From Dendrophyllia cribrosa (lineage: Eukaryota; Cnidaria; Anthozoa; Scleractinia; Dendrophylliidae), in NCBI GenBank assembly GCA_024195265.1, contig JAJLRJ010000001.1:59999289-60063288 (forward strand): 64,000 nt of DNA, written 5' to 3'. Within the stretch, counting starts at the first letter, position 1, and each line of letters starts with the position of its first letter. Shown here in pieces: positions 18,641 to 26,425 of the stretch. The notes beneath the pieces were generated by a model. That model had not been told where the DNA came from. It saw only the letters and a program-made list of their open reading frames with translations, and searched no databases. Both the position numbers and the translations under genes were made by a program.

Positions 18641-19399
18641 TTATAGTCTTTTTTTTAATATCAACGAGAATGCTGTGTCTGCTCCATTCAAGTTGACAAT
18701 TCTTCTTTTCCCGTCTGTGATATAGATTCGAATTGAGCTGATCGTGTTTTTATTCACAGGGCAGAATGCTATTTTTATGGGTTCACGCTCAAAACTATAT
18801 GATGACTGCAGAACAGATGTGGAAAAGGAATAGATGATGTCAGTCTCTTCCCCATCCACAAGTGAATTATTTGTTAAATCACAATGAATGTTCAACATAT
18901 CAGTATCTTGACTCAAATTAGGAACTTTAGGGCCAAGATTAACTTTCTCTTTCAGAATCTTTTTATCAAACCCTACAAGCTCCCCGAAATTCGATTGGGT
19001 GAAATCCAGTTGATAATTTTCAGCCAGTGTTATTGTCACTCTGAAAGTTTCATTGCTGAAGGCAAGATTGATTGGAAAAACATCCTCTTTTCCAGCGACT
19101 TTCACCACTGTTGTTTTTTGAATGAAATCATTCATCCCAGAATACCCCCAAACTCCAGCAGGAAACGCAATATCGGAAAATGTGTTCCCACCATCAGAGG
19201 AAAACCGGATGAGTTGATTTTCATATTGAGGATTGATGTTATACCACGTAAAACTCATATTGATAATTCGTTTCAGCCCAACAACATATTGTTCATTCGG
19301 ATCAAGAATAATTTGACGATTAAATTTTGTTGTGAAATCTGCAGGTTTGTTTTGTTTGTTCTTAACGGCGTAAGATGACAGGACGATTTCTCTTTCCAT
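18641..19399 (-). CDS. Penton-like minor capsid protein (Polinton)
   Basis: 252 aa from the ATG at 19399 (MEREIVLSS), chosen because an upstream in-frame ATG falls inside the preceding gene. The order of strands matches the single jelly-roll minor capsid of Polintons: ADFTTKFNRQIILDPNEQYVV, a WYNI..QYENQLIRFSSDGG segment, FPAGVWGYSGMNDFI, a conserved IHCDLTNNSLVDGEETDIIY, and a final VNLNGADTAFSLILKKRL. It should fill the five-fold vertices. The stop of the previous gene lies 1 base upstream of this start, consistent with one transcription unit. Confidence 0.85.
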   Translation of the reverse strand: MEREIVLSSYAVKNKQNKPADFTTKFNRQIILDPNEQYVVGLKRIINMSFTWYNINPQYENQLIRFSSDGGNTFSDIAFPAGVWGYSGMNDFIQKTTVVKVAGKEDVFPINLAFSNETFRVTITLAENYQLDFTQSNFGELVGFDKKILKEKVNLGPKVPNLSQDTDMLNIHCDLTNNSLVDGEETDIIYSFSTSVLQSSYSFEREPIKIAFCPVNKNTISSIRIYITDGKRRIVNLNGADTAFSLILKKRL

Positions 19400-19400
19400 T

Positions 19401-20411
19401 TTATGGTTTGAAATAGTTTTTGAACAGCTTTTCATGCTGGGATTTGTTGATAACTGACTCTTTCAGGAGAAGATCAAGAATGCCCACTCCAGTGTTTCTG
19501 ATTGCCAGATTTGTGTTTCCAGCAAGAATGGAGCCAATGATGACCTCAAGTTTCTGGAGAAGATCTTTGGGATTGGAGAACAAGCGGATGGCTCCACCTT
19601 TTTTTCTTCTTTTCAACCCAGAACCCTGAAATGTTTTTGTTTTCTTTGTGTAATGTTTTATGTAATCATTCAGAACTTTGAAGGAAAAGTCTATTTTGCT
19701 ATGTTCCCTTCTCATTGTCTGTTCAGCTATTTCTTTGTTTTTGAATTTTTTCGTCCAAGCAGCTATATACCCTTTCAGTTGGTTTCTTCTATGTTTTGCA
19801 TCAGCAAGAATGTTTTGCTCAAGATAATTTTGTTTCTGTTTTGCTGTGATATCTGGGTCTGCAAGCATCCAATCCACTGTGTTATAAGTATCAATCTCCA
19901 ATTCAGCCAAATATTTATCTGCAACCTCTTTGCGTTCTTTCTTTTCCTTTGTTTTTTTGTCTGCTTCCTTTTTCTTTTCTTGTTCTTCATCCTCAGGCTC
20001 CAGAGAGTAATCAGGAATTTCATCTTCATATGGAGGTGGATCATCTCCAAACTCTTCCCTCAATTCTCCCAAAAAAGTTTGTTTTTCAGCTTGCGGCGCA
20101 ACAACCTCATCATCCAACAAACTGCCAACATCCATCTCTTCAAATGGATCGACTTCTGGATAATAATCTATGCCTGGATCGACTTTTGAGGTTGTTGGCT
20201 TTCTCCTCCGAATTGGCAAGGATGGTTGTCTCAAATTCGACGCAACAACCTCATCTAGTTTTGCTGTTATGGGACGGAACATTTTTGCCAGTCCAGTTTG
20301 GCTTGTTTCTTCACCCAACTTTTTCTGGGTGATGACATCGTGAACAAAGTTGATTTTTTTCCCCAAAGCAGATTTGCTTTTGGCCATTTCATTCCATTTC
20401 AATAAACTCAT
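19401..20411 (-). CDS. PPPY-motif virion-associated protein (Polinton)
   Basis: 336 aa from the ATG at 20411 (MSLLKWNEMAKSKSALGKK), preceded by CTTAAA. A disordered acidic middle contains DDPPPYEDEIPDYS. PPxY is the motif by which many viruses recruit NEDD4-type ubiquitin ligases and the ESCRT machinery, and adenovirus protein VI uses a similar signal. A Lys/Glu-rich coiled coil follows (KKKEADKKTKEKKERKEVA). The C-terminal domain (GGAIRLFSNPKDLLQKLEVI...NTGVGILDLLLK.S.INK) is a conserved Polinton module of unknown function. It is the first gene of the minus-strand virion block, divergent from the ATPase with 82 bp between. Confidence 0.75.
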   Translation of the reverse strand: MSLLKWNEMAKSKSALGKKINFVHDVITQKKLGEETSQTGLAKMFRPITAKLDEVVASNLRQPSLPIRRRKPTTSKVDPGIDYYPEVDPFEEMDVGSLLDDEVVAPQAEKQTFLGELREEFGDDPPPYEDEIPDYSLEPEDEEQEKKKEADKKTKEKKERKEVADKYLAELEIDTYNTVDWMLADPDITAKQKQNYLEQNILADAKHRRNQLKGYIAAWTKKFKNKEIAEQTMRREHSKIDFSFKVLNDYIKHYTKKTKTFQGSGLKRRKKGGAIRLFSNPKDLLQKLEVIIGSILAGNTNLAIRNTGVGILDLLLKESVINKSQHEKLFKNYFKP

Positions 20412-20493
20412 TTTAAGTCCACAAACATGAATTTGGATGAAGAACATGATGTTGAACAAGATGTTCATCTGAATTTGTCTTCTGGGAAATAAA
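20412..20493. promoter_or_regulatory. Divergent promoter region between virion block and ATPase
   Basis: 82 bp separate the ATG of the PPPY protein (minus) from the ATG of the ATPase (plus). Both starts have an A-rich lead (CTTAAAATG and AATAAAATG). Promoter function is inferred from the head-to-head layout. Confidence 0.5.
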
Positions 20494-21126
20494 ATGAAGA
20501 TTCCAAATTATGATTGCCATGACCCAATCACAAACTTTCGACAGTTGCAGCCTTTTATGCCGGATCGAACTTTCAGAATGTTGATCTGTGGTCCTTCAGG
20601 ATCTGGAAAAACAAACGTTCTCCTGGATATGATTTTGAGATTGCTTTTCTATGATAAGATCTTCCTCTATGCGAAAAATCTTGACCAAGCCAAATATCAA
20701 CACCTGATGAAAACATTTCGCCCAATCAGCAAAGAAGCTGGATATAACATCGTGGAAGCATCCCAAGATGAAATCATCCCAGTTTCTGAATTATCTGGGG
20801 AGAATCAAAAACTGGTTGTTTTTGACGATTTTGTTTGCGAAAAGAATCAAAAGCCATTGGTTGACTATTTCATCCAGGGCAGACACAAGAATTGTTCTGT
20901 GATTTATCTTTCACAAAGTTATTTCCAAACACCAAAAGATATCCGCCTGAATTGTTCTCATCTTTGCATCTTTGAATTTCCAAGCAACAAAGAACAGACT
21001 GCGATCTGCAGGGAAAACAACATCAAGAAAGAAGATTATCTGAAAGCCACACGTGATCCGTTTTCTTTCCTCTATGTGGATAAACCAAGGAAATTCATTG
21101 CTAAAAACTTTGATGAAAGACTTTAA
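20494..21126 (+). CDS. FtsK/HerA-type genome packaging ATPase (Polinton)
   Basis: A 210-aa protein that should pump the element genome into capsids. Walker A is GPSGSGKT (residues 33-40) and Walker B is KLVVFDDF (106-113). A sensor-like stretch YLSQSYFQTPKDIRLNC lies at 138-154, as in the A32-like/Polinton packaging ATPases. Length and motifs are normal for the family. It starts the plus-strand group with the fibre-like and membrane proteins, and its stop lies one base before the next start. Confidence 0.93.
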   Translation: MKIPNYDCHDPITNFRQLQPFMPDRTFRMLICGPSGSGKTNVLLDMILRLLFYDKIFLYAKNLDQAKYQHLMKTFRPISKEAGYNIVEASQDEIIPVSELSGENQKLVVFDDFVCEKNQKPLVDYFIQGRHKNCSVIYLSQSYFQTPKDIRLNCSHLCIFEFPSNKEQTAICRENNIKKEDYLKATRDPFSFLYVDKPRKFIAKNFDERL

Positions 21127-21127
21127 A

Positions 21128-22987
21128 ATGAGCTACTCAAATGGATTGCTTTCTGAAACAACAAGCACTTCTCGAGGGGGTCGAGATGGAAGAGATGGAT
21201 TGCCAGGAGTTGGTTTTAAACTGACATCCACAGGGGATTATGATATGTCAAACAGAAAACTAGTTAATGTCGCTGAAGGAACAGGAAATGGTGATGCAGT
21301 TACAAAACATCAAGTTGACTCGTTGAAAAGCAGTGTGGAAACCAAACTAATTCAACTGAGAGCAGATTCTTTGCAGGTTGATGGTTCTTCCCATATGACT
21401 GGAGATCTGGACCTCAGGGGAAAGAAACTGATTCTTCCCGGTGAAATTGACATGGATCGGAAACTGATCACAAATCTGGATACTGATGAATCAAATGATC
21501 TTTCTGCGGTGAACATGGTAACGCTGAAAAAATATCACCCAAATGCTCCAGCAGCAACGCATGAGGTAACAAAAGATATTGACTTGAAACATCGTTATAA
21601 CGTGATCAACGCAAAGCAACAAACTTTTGATTATCTTACCGTGCACTATAACAACTTTATCTCCTATAATGACGGAAATAATATCTTTCTCAGTCGGAAA
21701 GAAACATTCCCAATGGAAACAAGTCTTGATATGGGAAACCATTTTGTTTATAACGTGAAAGATCCTGTTAACATTGACCAAGCAGTCAATAAAAAATATG
21801 TCGATCAACATGTCACACAACTTTCCTCATCAATTAGTTTTGTGGCCTCAGATACTCTTTCTCTTTCCGGAGGAACAATGACTGGGGAATTGGATATGGG
21901 AGGAGAAAAACTTGTTGGTCTTCCCGATCCAAAAACATCCAATGAAGCAACATCAAAACAATATGTTGATACACAGTTAAATAACAAGACAGTAGCTCTG
22001 GCAGAGGAACTGATCAAAACAGAAGCTGACCTTAAAAAATATGTCAATGAATCGCATATATCTTCAACCTCCCACTTGAAGGATGAATTCCGGTATTTGA
22101 TGGAGGATGTGGGTGAATCCAGAGCTGAACATAATATAACAGTGACTGGTTTATCTGATTTTACAAGTTCACCCCATCAGGTCAATAAAAAAGCGTATGA
22201 TTTGAAAATAACAAAAGATGTTTTCAATGAATACTCTGGGAGACTTGGTTTCCATATGTTGAAGCTTCCAGAAGGAGAATATACGATTTGCATTGAATTC
22301 TTCCCCGATTCCATGACGGGTGTGAGCGTTGACGTGGTTTCCACGAGCTTGAATATCAATCAACAATCAACAAAGAAGTTTTCCAACTATTCTCGATCAA
22401 TCATTCACATGCATAAATGGCAGATTACTCCACCAGAGTTTATTTATCTGGATCTGAAATGGCAAGGAACACCATCATCAGCTGATCAAGGTCCAGCAAA
22501 TCTGATTATTTATGGCGTCAAAGGTTCTCAATCAGATGTGCCAAGTTCTGTTTATGATGCTCCTTTCGTTTTTGAGAGTGGGAAGATGGTCATGGAAACT
22601 GATTTGGATATGAATGACCATCAAATTCTCAATTCAAATCTTGGCAATAACTTTATGCTGATTGGAAGATATAGAAGATCATCAGGAGACGGCATAAATG
22701 TACTTTTCGATAATTTTTTTACTGATATAGTCATCCCCATCCGATGCAAATTAATCACAGTGTTTGTTCAAATTTTATCAAAAGCATCTTCTTTTCCACA
22801 ACTAACTTTACATCTCCCAGATAAAAGATCGCAAAGTGGAAAAAGTTTTAGCAGTGATAATAGAATTCAAACATTCCCGTTTTCAACTGTTGTTTACAAA
22901 GCAGGAGAGTTATTTTCAGCAAGAATAGATGATCGATCATTAAATATCGGGGCTGCCCAAATCACATTTCTTTTTGAAAAAGCCTAA
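21128..22987 (+). CDS. Fibre-like attachment protein with repeated shaft motifs (Polinton)
   Basis: 619 aa from the ATG at 21128 (MSYSNGLLSE), one base after the ATPase stop. Residues 18-27 (GRDGRDGLPG) are a short collagen-like Gly-X-Y stretch. Then come at least five repeats of the form xLDMxxxxLxNLxxPxxxxEAxxKxYVD, for example GELDMGGEKLVGLPDP and TSLDMGNHFVYNVKDP. Such repeats occur in trimeric phage tail-fibre shafts. The C-terminal 250 residues look like globular beta-rich domains with no recognised family. An adenovirus-fibre-like role in host attachment is inferred from this layout and from the virion-gene context. Confidence 0.72.
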   Translation: MSYSNGLLSETTSTSRGGRDGRDGLPGVGFKLTSTGDYDMSNRKLVNVAEGTGNGDAVTKHQVDSLKSSVETKLIQLRADSLQVDGSSHMTGDLDLRGKKLILPGEIDMDRKLITNLDTDESNDLSAVNMVTLKKYHPNAPAATHEVTKDIDLKHRYNVINAKQQTFDYLTVHYNNFISYNDGNNIFLSRKETFPMETSLDMGNHFVYNVKDPVNIDQAVNKKYVDQHVTQLSSSISFVASDTLSLSGGTMTGELDMGGEKLVGLPDPKTSNEATSKQYVDTQLNNKTVALAEELIKTEADLKKYVNESHISSTSHLKDEFRYLMEDVGESRAEHNITVTGLSDFTSSPHQVNKKAYDLKITKDVFNEYSGRLGFHMLKLPEGEYTICIEFFPDSMTGVSVDVVSTSLNINQQSTKKFSNYSRSIIHMHKWQITPPEFIYLDLKWQGTPSSADQGPANLIIYGVKGSQSDVPSSVYDAPFVFESGKMVMETDLDMNDHQILNSNLGNNFMLIGRYRRSSGDGINVLFDNFFTDIVIPIRCKLITVFVQILSKASSFPQLTLHLPDKRSQSGKSFSSDNRIQTFPFSTVVYKAGELFSARIDDRSLNIGAAQITFLFEKA

Positions 22988-22990
22988 AAA

Positions 22991-23470
22991 ATGAAAGAAG
23001 ACATTTTTAGTTTCAACCACATCTCCCCTGACATAACAGAAGAAAAACTGGAAGAGATCAAGCAATTCTTCCGATTCTATCATAAAAGATTTTGGTGTTT
23101 GAAAAGAGCTCACAAACATTTCAAAAAGATGAATTTGTTTGTGAATTTGACATCTTCCGCTCTTGTTGCGATTGGCGCTATTGCTGGAGGAGTGACAATG
23201 AATCCTGTGATTTTGGGAGTGATTTCAGGTGCAGGACTGATCATTAAAACAGGGAATGAAATGAAGCAATATGACAACAAGATTGAAATGACAAAGTTCG
23301 CGTTTACAACTTACGAGAAAACATTGACTGATTTGCGTTTTGCTTTGAGGAGTGGAATATTTGATCGAAATGAATTTCTTCCAGCAATGGTAGCAGTTGA
23401 TGGGATTGTGATTGATTTGGGATTAGATTTGGAGAAGTTTGAGAAAAAATATGAAAAACGATTTGTGTGA
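22991..23470 (+). CDS. Small two-helix membrane protein (Polinton)
   Basis: 159 aa starting 3 bp after the fibre-like gene stop. An N-terminal charged helix (FFRFYHKRFWCLKRAHKHFKK) precedes two closely spaced hydrophobic segments (LFVNLTSSALVAIGAIAGGV, MNPVILGVISGAGLII; about 48-85). A cytosolic helical tail follows (EMKQYDNKIEMTKFAFTTYEKTL). The topology recalls SLATT-type two-TM proteins, which is only an analogy. Related proteins recur in cnidarian Polintons. It could act in envelope, egress or membrane interaction; no function can be assigned. Confidence 0.65.
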   Translation: MKEDIFSFNHISPDITEEKLEEIKQFFRFYHKRFWCLKRAHKHFKKMNLFVNLTSSALVAIGAIAGGVTMNPVILGVISGAGLIIKTGNEMKQYDNKIEMTKFAFTTYEKTLTDLRFALRSGIFDRNEFLPAMVAVDGIVIDLGLDLEKFEKKYEKRFV

Positions 23471-23496
23471 TTTTTCATTTCTGGGAAATGAAAAAC

Positions 23497-24540
23497 TCAG
23501 TTCTTGATAAACAAAACTCGTATCCAATTTCCCTCCTCCCAAAACTGACCTCGAGCTCGGAACCTCCATTGTCCTTCTGGAAGATAATAATTGAAATCTT
23601 CTTCGCTGGGAAAAGATCCATAACAACGTTCATGAAAAAACTGAGCAAAATCCTCATAGTTTTTCACAACTCCATAGTCAAATGAATCTAGGTTGAAGAT
23701 TACTTGTTTGTCATTTTCTCCAGCCAGTCTATCCACACTGCTATCTTCCCATGGAGTGAATTCATTGAAGGTGTCTAATATGCGCTTCCAAATTTCAAGG
23801 CGCTTTTTTACCCAAAGTTGTTCTTCTATAGCCTGTTTTTTATCCTCTTCTTCCTCTATTCTAGCGATATTTTCATCTATTTCCTTTTCTCGTCTTTTGA
23901 TATATTTCTTTCGTTCCTTGGATGAGAGATTGTCCCAATCAACTTCCTCCTCTACAGGAGAAGGAATTTGATCTTGTAGTTGAGGGATAGGTGGTTTTAG
24001 TTTTCGTGGTTGGGGGATGGGCGGAATTCGTGGATGAGGGATAGGTGGAATTTTTTGTCTTCGTGGTTGAGGGATGGGTGGTTGTGGTTTTGGTTTTTCT
24101 TCTTTCTCTGGTTCCGTTTTTGGGACGATGTCAACTGGTTTTGTTTCCTCTGGGATGTCAATCTCCATCTCATCCCCAAATTCTTTTTTCATCAGCTTTT
24201 TGAGCTGGAACCAGATCCAATCCCATCTAGGATCTGAGAGGGGGATCGCTGGATTTTGTGAATGTTGGATATTCAAGAACTCACCGTAATAATATTCGAA
24301 AGAAGTGAGATGAACCCATCTTTTCACGCGTTTGGGTTTAGGTGGAGTGATAGGTTTTAGTGGAATGCCAGTTTTCACTACTTCCAGATTTCTTCCATCT
24401 TTGAGGTGGAATGTTGTTTTTCCTGCTTTCAAACAACGACAGATATATTGTCTGGTCAATTCCATATAGGGAGAAAGAGCTGACATAGAATCCACTGAAG
24501 CCACTTTCTCTCCAGTTTCCATATCAATCAGGTTCCACAT
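23497..24540 (-). CDS. Pro-rich, coiled-coil hypothetical protein (Polinton)
   Basis: 347 aa from the ATG at 24540. The N-terminal 60 residues (SALSPYMELTRQYICRCLKAGKTTFHLKDGR) resemble a small helix-turn-helix module of the kind seen in the 163-aa protein at 25897-26388. A proline-rich centre holds repeats of PPIPQPR/PPIPHPR (about 150-195), which could bind SH3 or WW domains. A charged coiled coil (KERKKYIKRREKEIDENIARIEEEEDKK) follows, and the C-terminus is Trp/Phe-rich. It converges on the membrane-protein gene with 26 bp between stops. No family was recognised. Confidence 0.6.
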   Translation of the reverse strand: MWNLIDMETGEKVASVDSMSALSPYMELTRQYICRCLKAGKTTFHLKDGRNLEVVKTGIPLKPITPPKPKRVKRWVHLTSFEYYYGEFLNIQHSQNPAIPLSDPRWDWIWFQLKKLMKKEFGDEMEIDIPEETKPVDIVPKTEPEKEEKPKPQPPIPQPRRQKIPPIPHPRIPPIPQPRKLKPPIPQLQDQIPSPVEEEVDWDNLSSKERKKYIKRREKEIDENIARIEEEEDKKQAIEEQLWVKKRLEIWKRILDTFNEFTPWEDSSVDRLAGENDKQVIFNLDSFDYGVVKNYEDFAQFFHERCYGSFPSEEDFNYYLPEGQWRFRARGQFWEEGNWIRVLFIKN

Positions 24541-24569
24541 TTTAATGGAAACAAAAAAAAGAAATGAAA

Positions 24570-24705
24570 AGTTGTCAATCAGGAGATATACAGGTGGTTT
24601 GGAAGAAAAGTTTTATTTGAAATGAAAAAAGTTTTTTTTATTTTTGTTTTTCATTTCAAAAAAAGTTTTCTCCAGAATCACCTGTATACCTCCTGATTGA
24701 CAACT
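24570..24705. repeat. 136-bp palindromic module, copy 2
   Basis: Starts AGTTGTCAATCAGGAG and ends CTCCTGATTGACAACT. An inner palindrome TTTGAAATGAAAAA..TTTTTCATTTCAAA surrounds a T-rich centre, and ACAGGTG/CACCTGT lies between. Confidence 0.93.
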
Positions 24706-24767
24706 TTGGAAAATGAAATGAATTTTTTATCCCAGATTTTGAGATAAAAAAATGAAATGAAATGAAA

Positions 24768-24903
24768 AGTTGTCAATCAGGAGATATACAGGTGGTTTGG
24801 AAGAAAAGTTTTATTTGAAATGAAAAAAGTTTTTTTTATTTTTGTTTTTCATTTCAAAAAAAGTTTTCTCCAGAATCACCTGTATACCTCCTGATTGACA
24901 ACT
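24768..24903. repeat. 136-bp palindromic module, copy 3
   Basis: A virtually identical direct repeat of copy 2, shifted by 198 bp. Near identity points to recent duplication or gene conversion. Confidence 0.93.
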
Positions 24904-24948
24904 TTTCATTTCGATTTGGAAAAATGATTTCACATCTGAGATGTCAAA

Positions 24949-25575
24949 TCAAACTTCATCTTCATCCTCATTTTTATCTTCATAATCATCAAAAACTGAG
25001 GCAGTTTGAACCATTTCCTCCACAAGAACTTCATCCACAATTGCTGTGATAGATTTAACATTTCCGCAGAAAAGATGTTTGATGGAAAAGACAACTTGCC
25101 CAAAAAGTGGCATGCCAATGAGTTCTTTTTGCCTCAGAATGGGTTTTTTCTTCTTCCCATCAACCAACTCCCAAAAACGACAAGAGAAATCTGTTTTAGG
25201 AAGTTTAGAAGGATAAATCTTTGCGAAGATCTTTTCTTGCTCAGATTTATCCACTTTCAAAAGAGAGAAATCTTCTGCATGAAACTTAGCAAAAGATGGA
25301 GAAAGTTTTTTCACTTCCTCCCGTTTTTTCACTGCAGCTGAGCGAAGATGATTTTCCAGTTTACGGAAAAAGTGAATGTTTTCTTCAGGGAGATTGATAC
25401 CCAATGAAAAAGAATCTCCTTCATGAGCAAAGATTTTAAACTTTGTTTGGAGTTTCAGTTGAAGTTTTTTGTCATTGAGAGAACATGGGAGAAGACAATA
25501 TGAAATCTTTCCAGAGGTTCGTTTTTGAGGTTCTTGGAGAGTGATATCGGGAATGGAAACTTTTTCGGGATTCAT
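24949..25575 (-). CDS. Putative single-stranded-DNA-binding-like protein (Polinton)
   Basis: 208 aa with start MNPEKVSIPDIT. The C-terminal half (FSCRFWELVDGKKKKPIL, GMPLFGQVVFSIKHLFCGNVKSITAIVDEVLVEEM) has the strand pattern of OB-fold-like ssDNA-binding proteins predicted in Polintons and large DNA viruses. It ends in an acidic tail (DDYEDKNEDEDEV), a common feature of ssDNA-binding proteins. Its position beside the polymerase end of the element fits a role in protein-primed replication. Family assignment is tentative. Confidence 0.5.
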   Translation of the reverse strand: MNPEKVSIPDITLQEPQKRTSGKISYCLLPCSLNDKKLQLKLQTKFKIFAHEGDSFSLGINLPEENIHFFRKLENHLRSAAVKKREEVKKLSPSFAKFHAEDFSLLKVDKSEQEKIFAKIYPSKLPKTDFSCRFWELVDGKKKKPILRQKELIGMPLFGQVVFSIKHLFCGNVKSITAIVDEVLVEEMVQTASVFDDYEDKNEDEDEV

Positions 25576-25597
25576 TTTCTTGGTGGAGATAAAAAAA

Positions 25598-25873
25598 TCA
25601 TTTTATTTCCAAATCCGTTTCTCCAAACTGCCTATCTTTTTCATTTTTGACTGGAAGAAAACCATTTACCTTGTCAACGGCTTTCTGAATCTTGGTTTCA
25701 ATTTCAGCCCAATGCATCCATGCGATTTCTTCCTCCGTCAACCCACTTGTTGCTTTGTAAAATTTGGGATCAATCAAAGTTGCATGATTTCTTATTTCAG
25801 CCAGTGCAATTTTGATTTTCTCCAGAGAAAAGAAATCTTGCCCCTCGATTGTGAAAAGTTTTTCTTTGTTCAT
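25598..25873 (-). CDS. Hypothetical 91-aa protein (Polinton)
   Basis: Starts MNKEKLFTIEGQDFFSLEKIKIALAEI, preceded by GATAAAAAATG. The first 25 residues echo part of the 163-aa protein upstream (IDGEDFFTAEEILERF), so it may be a degenerate single-module relative. The rest (ATSGLTEEEIAWMHWAEIETKIQ) is helical. It lies 22 bp upstream of the ssDNA-binding-like gene and 23 bp downstream of the 163-aa gene on the same strand. Confidence 0.55.
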   Translation of the reverse strand: MNKEKLFTIEGQDFFSLEKIKIALAEIRNHATLIDPKFYKATSGLTEEEIAWMHWAEIETKIQKAVDKVNGFLPVKNEKDRQFGETDLEIK

Positions 25874-25896
25874 TTTTTATCCAATGAATAAAAAAT

Positions 25897-26388
25897 TTAA
25901 AACGTGGCTTGACAAGTTTGGTCAACGAATTTGTTTATCGCAGACTTTTTATCTGAGTCCATTTTTGGTATTCCTTTTCTTGAGCGAAAATGAAGAACTT
26001 TTTCAACCATAGCTTTCTCTTTCATCAAATCGAGAAATTCTTCCAGTCTGGGAGATTTCCAAGTGACATCGTGAGATTTCTCAGTTGAATCCAAAAAATG
26101 AGTTTTTTTCTTGCAGAGTTGATTGAAAAAAACTGTGCGTGATAATCCAAATCTTTCCAGAATTTCTTCTGCGGTGAAAAAATCTTCTCCATCAATCTGG
26201 ATAAATGGTGAGTCATCTTCCTCCTGAATCCAAAAGGTTTTTTTATCAGCTCGTCTGAAATACTTGGTGTTGCCTGATTTGAGAACTCTTAAAATCGTTT
26301 TTGAGGGAAGTCCAGTTTGTTCTTGAGCTTCTTTGAATGTGAAAAAAGTTTGCTTTTCTTTTCCTTCCTCTTGAATTGAAAACTTCAT
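25897..26388 (-). CDS. Putative double helix-turn-helix protein (Polinton)
   Basis: 163 aa with two similar modules: TFKEAQEQTGLPSKTILRVLKSG (about 17-39) and FFTAEEILERFGLSRTVFFNQL (about 70-91). Each is followed by a basic strand. The spacing recalls NUMOD1 or MerR-type helix-turn-helix repeats that bind DNA, so a regulatory role is plausible. It is divergent from the polymerase gene across a 37-bp, mirror-like start region and could control that pair. No exact family was recognised. Confidence 0.55.
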   Translation of the reverse strand: MKFSIQEEGKEKQTFFTFKEAQEQTGLPSKTILRVLKSGNTKYFRRADKKTFWIQEEDDSPFIQIDGEDFFTAEEILERFGLSRTVFFNQLCKKKTHFLDSTEKSHDVTWKSPRLEEFLDLMKEKAMVEKVLHFRSRKGIPKMDSDKKSAINKFVDQTCQATF

Positions 26389-26425
26389 TTTAAATAGGGA
26401 AAAAAATCTTTTTACCCCATTTAAA
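26389..26425. promoter_or_regulatory. Mirror-like bidirectional start region, polymerase and HTH gene
   Basis: Only 37 bp separate two divergent ATGs. The two ends are inverted copies: CCATTTAAAATG on the plus side and CTATTTAAAATG on the minus side, around an A/T core. A shared regulatory element repeated at each start is the simplest reading. Confidence 0.6.

Larger units (their letters stand above)
24541..24948. promoter_or_regulatory. Intergenic region with two tandem palindromic modules
   Basis: The 408 bp between two minus-strand genes are almost filled by two direct copies of a 136-bp palindrome, separated by a short A/T-rich spacer containing TTTTTATC..GATAAAAA. Terminator, promoter, origin or packaging roles are all possible; the sequence alone does not choose. 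Confidence 0.55.
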
